A stretch of 64,000 nucleotides of DNA from Heterobilharzia americana (Eukaryota; Platyhelminthes; Trematoda; Strigeidida; Schistosomatidae). Numbering within the stretch: position 1 is the first letter of the stretch; every line of letters starts with the position of its first letter. Where the stretch lies: assembly GCA_944470555.2 (NCBI GenBank), contig OX104127.1:41033934-41097933 (forward strand). The letters run 5' to 3'. The notes under the pieces were generated by a model that saw only the letters and a program-made list of their open reading frames with translations, was not told where the DNA came from and did no database searches. This document shows, one piece after another, positions 1 to 64,000 of the stretch. Position numbers and translations under genes: made by a program.

Positions 1-2440
1 ACAACAACCACGAGCACACTGAGTTCTGGGGTGGCTATCGTGATGTCTCCAACAGTATCAAAGGCTCTCATGCAGTGGGAACCGATCTCCTTCACTAGAA
101 TCAGCATAATGACAGCAAGGTTTAGCTCAAAAAGAAGGAAAGACACATTCATTCAATGCTACACTATGCACCTACAAATAATGCAGATCAAAAGAAGAAA
201 TAGGAATTCTGTAGACAACTGCAATCAGTAATGGACAAGACTCCATCCCAGATGACATCAAAATTCTAATGGGTGGGGTGACATGAATGCCAAAGTGGGA
301 GCGGACAACACAGGAAGAGAAGGCATCATGGGTCAAGAGGCACTCGGTGAAATGATGAGTGAGAATGGAGAACTGTTTTCAGACTTCTGCACCTTCAATG
401 ATTTGGTGATTGGGAGCAGTGTGTACAAATATAAGAATATTCACAAAGTAACATGGATTTGATTTCACCAGACATCAGGACACGCTATACTAAAAATCAG
501 ATCGACTTGATCTTAATGTGAAGAAAGTGGAGACACAGCCTACTGGACACAAAATCAGATCAAAAATGAGAACCGATGTAGGTTCACACCTCTCACTATC
601 TAGTGCAATGAGCCTACCCTCAAAATCAAGTTGAAAGCCTTCAAAGAAGTTGGTGATAGATCACAGCTGAAGTTGAACACCCAGAACAGAAAGTGAACTG
701 AATGACGAAACTACAAATGACATCTTCACGTCGGTTGGTCATCAGGAAAAAAGGGAGAAACTAAGCAACATCCAGGAAAGCAACAGGACCAGATGGAATT
801 CCTCAAGAAGCACTGAAAACAGACACAGAGACAACAGTGGATATGGATGGAAGGAATGAAAGGTACCTGCCGGTTGGTTGGAAGAAGGGCTACTTTGTCA
901 AACCCCCAAAGAAGGGCGACCTAAGTATTTACAAGAACTGAAGCGGACTAATGCTACGTCCACCCAAAGCAAGCAATATATTAAGCCAGATCATCCTGAA
1001 GGGACCAAAAGATGCGAGGGATTCTAAACTACAACCGAAACAAGCTGCCTGGCTTCAGAAAAAAGTAATCATCTCCGAATCAAATTGCAAAGCAAAGCTA
1101 CATATCATCATAGAACAGAGAATAGAACGTCAGTCAACTCTCTACCGTACCTCAAATTCATCAGTTTTGAAAGGGCCTTTGACAGCGTCAACAGGGAAGT
1201 AATATGACAGCTGCTGCTTCAACACTACGGTTTAGTGCCACAAATATTTATCAACATCATTCAACACCAGCCATATGCTATATGATGAGGCCACGTGCCA
1301 TGTGATTCACTGTACAATGGAAAACTCAGTTCAGTGATTCCCGTAAAGTGAAGACGGGAGTAAGACAAGGTTGCCACCTACTATCACCCATCATCTTCCT
1401 GATTGTGGCCAACTCGACTGAACTGGACTGGATTAGATCATGCAAGAAACTGTGAGCCATGAGAAGATTGGTATACGCTGGATTGACCGATGAAAAGACC
1501 CCAGAAGAAGATTTGGATTTCGAAGATGACGATTATGTCTAATGTCTTGTCACACAAACTCAAAGATGTACAGGCGGAAACTGACAAGTTGGTAGAAGAG
1601 GCGAGGCGAGGCGAGGCAATGAAGACGGGACTTCCTTTCATGTGAACATAGAGAAGACAGATAGAGGTGATGAAAATACTTAACCAACAAGAAGAAGAAG
1701 CACCAATCACCATCAACAAAAGAAGCCTAAAGGAAGAAGTCTGTTTCTCCTACCTAGATGGCATCGATTCAACTACAGGCAGCGCATGCACAGATCAGGA
1801 TGTCAAAGGCAGAATCGGAAAGACAGTAAGATAGGCCTTCATCAACCTGAAATCAGTGTGGAGATCTACTGCACTGCACTGCATTGCATTTCACACCACT
1901 CCACTCAGCATAAAGTGTGAACAACATCCAGATTTCCAACACTGATTCAGTCAATTAAGTCATTGAGTGCATCTATATGATGAATGAGAGTCTTGGCGGG
2001 TTACAGAAAGCATTTCCAAAAAGCTACAGGCATACGTCATCAACAGCTGCCACCAATGCTCATTCCATACTTAAGACCAGATAGTCAGAAAGAATAAACA
2101 ACAAGGAACTCTGGGAACGAACCAACGAAGCAAGAACCTTTCAATCAACAAATTTGCAGAAGAAGAAAGAGGAGATGGGTTGGATTGCGTATACACTGAG
2201 AAGACCATTCGGGGACATCACGCCCCAGACCGTTGAGTGGAATCCAAATGGGGAAATTCGAGTTGTGCGTCAGAGGTGAGGGTGATATGGAGGATATGAT
2301 GTGAAGAAGAAATAAAAGCTTGTGGGCAGTCGTGGTACCAGGTTGAAAAGACTTCAGAGAAGATAGTGAAATGGCAATACAGCTACTGAAGCCCTATGTT
2401 TCACTAGGAACCTACGGAATAAATAATAATAATAGCAGAG
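1..2440 (+). mobile_element. RTE-clade (SR2-like) retrotransposon, decayed
   Basis: Plus-strand copy running in from the left edge. Readable traces in order are an endonuclease part (GDMNAKVG-like at about 280-300, ENGELF-like at 361-380), an RT part (ggaccagatggaat 788-801, caagaactgaagcgg 930-945, gatttggatttcgaagatgac 1510-1530 for the FADD box) and the 3' region with the usual end, ctatgtttcactaggaacc, followed by aataataataat (about 2390-2437). Many frameshifts and stops. It lies downstream of dynein exon L, antisense to the gene. Confidence 0.85.
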
Positions 2441-3107
2441 ACTGATTTCGCCAAAAATAAACATTTCTATTCTCTCTATTCCTATGATCAAATGGGTTTC
2501 TTCCGATAATCGAATTAGTTGTGTCTTCTTTTCCTTGATCTTTAATCTGTGAGAACATGATCTTTACCTAAATGAACCAGATTCCTAAAAACCCTGCATG
2601 ATGCAAATACCTTTGTTTCTTATCTACCATTTATCACTTAATAATAGATGATGACAAATTCTATCCAACTGATTTTCCATTTCCATTAACACTTAACGAC
2701 CATCATTTCTAGATCCTGATATATTACTGACACTCAATGATGCCATATAGTCCTACTAACTGATGAATGTATGTTTTAACCGCACATGTCCGTTTCACCC
2801 ATTTTTAATCTAAACATAGTGCGATGATCTCCTGATGATGGGTTATTAAAGGACATCAAGTACCTAAGGGTTCATGTTCTTTTTTATTTATATTTATCAG
2901 TGCATATCACTAATCTTCCACTTTTGAGAGCAATGAGAAATTCATTCTCCTTATAGATTAAAAAGATTCAGTTGTGTACTGTCTTCTGGCTTTCAAAATC
3001 TTTTCAGATGATACCAATAAGTAATAAAAAGTTCTATTAAAGAATCAATTTCTTGAAAACATCAACTTGAATATACATCAAATATTACCAGTTGACGAAT
3101 TACTTAC

Positions 3108-61536
<58,429 letters not shown>

Positions 61537-62209
61537 CTGTTCAATGTATGAATTTTCAATAACAAAAAATTACTCATTTAAACAAATATTATTTGTAATA
61601 GTGTCTTGGGAAAATGATGTTGCTTAGTTGATCATGATTTATGGCTTCAAAACTACTTTCATTACTATCTATCTACTTTTTCCAGCTAAGAATTTCGGAT
61701 ATATTTGTCTTTATCAGATACTTTAAGTTGTCAAGAACTTATATACTGAGACAAATGAGAACATGTAACATGTATAGGAAGTCATGATAGAAAAAATACT
61801 GAAATCTCTTCTATTATCACATTAGTTTTCCTGAAAAATATAACCTTTTTTTTCAAACTTTCATGCAGTTCATCTTTTTAATTCTGTCACAGTAACCTTG
61901 AAATACTATCAGTGAATATTCACACAACCACCAATATGGGAATTACATTTAGCATATTTTATACTATCTGCACAATCCGTCGAAATGATGCCAATATTCA
62001 TCATATGGTTTATGTACACATCTTTCATTACTAAGGGGATACATTAGTGTCTCTAAGTTAATAGGCTGTAATGTATGTGCTAAACTCTATCTCACATATA
62101 TCATTCTACACTACCCTTCTAATCGATTGTGTTAGTCTAATTTTTGACTCAGAGACTCATATGCACTCACCTCCAATCATATGTATGATTAAAAGTAAGT
62201 TTATCACTA

Positions 62210-62945
62210 TTACTACGTCTTTTCAGTTCCTAGTGGAACGTAGGGCTTCAGTATCATGTCAACGTCTCACTCTCTTCTTTCCAGTCTCTCGAACCTGGTT
62301 CCATGACTGCCCATAACTTTTCATTTCTTCCTCACACCATCTCCTCCATGTCACCCTCGCCTCAAATGCACAACTCGTCGTTTCTCTTTCGGATTCCACC
62401 CGACGGCATGGCCTGACCTGTCCTGACCTGACGTGTAAGGTCCCCAAATGATCTCAGTGTATACCCAATCCATCACCACTTTTGTCTTCTGCATATTTGT
62501 TGAAAGATAGGTTCTTGCCTCATTGGTTCGTTCCCAGAGTCCCTTGTTGCTTATTCTTCTAATTATTCTGGCCATCTCATCTCCATCTTCACTGTCAATA
62601 TCGAGTGAGTGTAGGTGTCAGCTGTTGATGATGAATGTTAGTAGTTTGTTGGAAATGCTTCTCGTAACGCGTCAAGTCTCTCAACCATCACATAGATGCA
62701 CTCACTGACTTAGTTGACTGAATTAGTGTTGAAAATCCGGATGTTGTTCAGACATTATGCTGAGTGTAGTGTAGTGTAGTAGATCTCCACACTAGTTTCA
62801 GATTAATCTTGGACCTTTTTGCTTTTCCGATAACATCGTCATCTATGCCTATGCTGTCTGTAGTTGAGACGATGCTGTCTAGATAACTGTAGGGGAGGAA
62901 ACTACTTCCTTTACATTTCTGCCATTGATGGTGATTGGTGCTGAT
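62210..62945 (-). mobile_element. RTE 3' part
   Basis: agttcctagtggaacgtagg (3' end), gtcaccctcgcctcaaatgc, ggccatctcatctccatctt, ctgagtgtagtgtagtgtag and ttgatggtgattggtgctga near the truncated 5' edge. Upstream of dynein exon A, so in the next intron. Confidence 0.85.
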
Positions 62946-64000
62946 TAAAAGTAATATGAAAGCATAATTTCGGGTAGAAACTAATGTTTGGTTTAGCTGT
63001 TAACCACCTAGACCTATCATATAATGCATAAGGTTATTGAAGAAGGTAACATCAGAAAAAACTTGAAGTGACAACAAACAAACAATAGACAGAATAAAAA
63101 ATGAAACTGAATATAAAAATCAATTTTCTAAAGTGTCCATAGCAATATAATGCAAAGATGAAAATTTCACTTTCTCGTGGTTGGATCATCACGGCAGTGA
63201 TAGATGAATCATACAGTTTTGAAGTGCATATAAGTTAAGATTTAGACAGGAAATTCACAATGTCTATGTAATAGAATATATAATACCAAACAGGCTGCAC
63301 AAGAATAGTGTTTCAAATAACCTAATGACCACATAGCACACCTGACTGACATACCACTATCAAAAATAAAGGTTTGAAAGGTTCGCTAGTGACTATCAAT
63401 TGGTTCGACACCCTTCTTCTATACCGAGTTCTAGGTTGATTTGTTTGCTTATCTCTCTATCTACCTTTTTTGCATGCAAACCAATATGTAAGGAAACATG
63501 AAAAGTTACTTTTAGCTTGCTTTGATTCTCTATTATAATTTTTGGTCTGCATAACATGGAATGAAGAGATCTTGTCAGTTTGTGAGCTACAGTGATTCAG
63601 AAAGGTGTCAGTAATCAGTAATCAATCTCAGATACATTCTTTATGTAAAAAGATAAGATGATCCGTTTGCTGGTTTCTAAGTACATCTTTTTAACTGACA
63701 GTGAATTTTTCAAACATCTTATGAAAAACAGTTATTTAATAGTTTTCTTTTTTCGACTTAAGAGTACGTCTTCGCTCACCCGAACAATGTTTTTATGCAA
63801 CTGATTTTATGTGTTTGGGTTATTGCTACTTTAGTTGGGGATGTGATCCGTATGATTTGATTTTCAGAAGAATTCTGATTCTAATTTTTCTTAAACCATT
63901 CTAATGATCCAAAATGCAAGTTGGTTGTTCAATTCCTTTTCATATGTGAATGTGATATCATCGAAAAAGTCGTTGATTAATTTGTAAGCGTTTTTTCTTT
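62946..64000. other. Upstream intron sequence, no exon recognised
   Basis: AT-rich. A small minus-strand frame near 63880-63970 was examined as a possible dynein exon and not accepted. Nothing else noted. Confidence 0.4.

Noticed and set aside
63880..63975. Minus-strand frame NDFFDDITFTYEKELNNQLA as a possible upstream dynein exon
   Set aside because: No dynein motif could be aligned with confidence.

Overview
This window looks like a piece of a schistosome (blood fluke) nuclear genome. It is AT-rich, intron-rich and packed with trematode-type repeats. These are RTE-clade (SR2-like) non-LTR retrotransposons ending in TAA/AAT repeats, CR1-like and Penelope-like retroelements, and tRNA-promoter short repeats carrying hammerhead ribozyme sequences of the kind known from the schistosome S-alpha family. 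The species cannot be told from the sequence alone.

One host gene was found, and it occupies almost the whole window on the minus strand. It is an axonemal dynein heavy chain, most like DNAH10 (inner-arm I1/f type). Twelve consecutive internal exons were assembled by hand between 61536 and 3108: 2853 coding bases, 951 codons. Every junction is AG/GT with matching phase, and there is no frameshift or stop. They encode the end of the linker region (61292-61536, 56356-56539), AAA1 (51011-51145 P-loop, 47341-47493 Walker B, 42469-42657 sensor 1, 29522-29863), AAA2 (27428-27546, 23706-24105), the AAA2-AAA3 connector (22020-22390, 13978-14261) and the start of AAA3 (10186-10370, 3108-3353). The gene runs out of the window on both sides.

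The eleven introns (1.3 to 12.6 kb) are mostly retroelement debris. About eighteen RTE fragments lie on both strands. The best is at 17893-20400, with a 473-codon reverse transcriptase frame. There are at least four CR1-like pieces, five or six Penelope-like pieces with recognisable RT (YVDD) or GIY-YIG endonuclease parts, five S-alpha-like units, several foldback elements and several microsatellites that grow out of fixed sites inside the RTE sequence.

The most striking structure is an inverted repeat with arms of about 3.1 kb (about 38630-41730 and 42824-45965). Its 1.1-kb spacer holds exactly one dynein exon, 42469-42657. In the pre-mRNA the two introns around that exon could pair into a very long hairpin. 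The exon is 189 nt with phase 0 at both ends, so skipping or circularising it would keep the frame. Other points to check are a Glu-to-Asp change in the AAA1 Walker B motif, a sense-strand hammerhead with an intact core in intron 7, retroelement ends lying within about 20 nt of dynein splice sites, and a datable nested insertion of an RTE into a Penelope-like inverted duplication.
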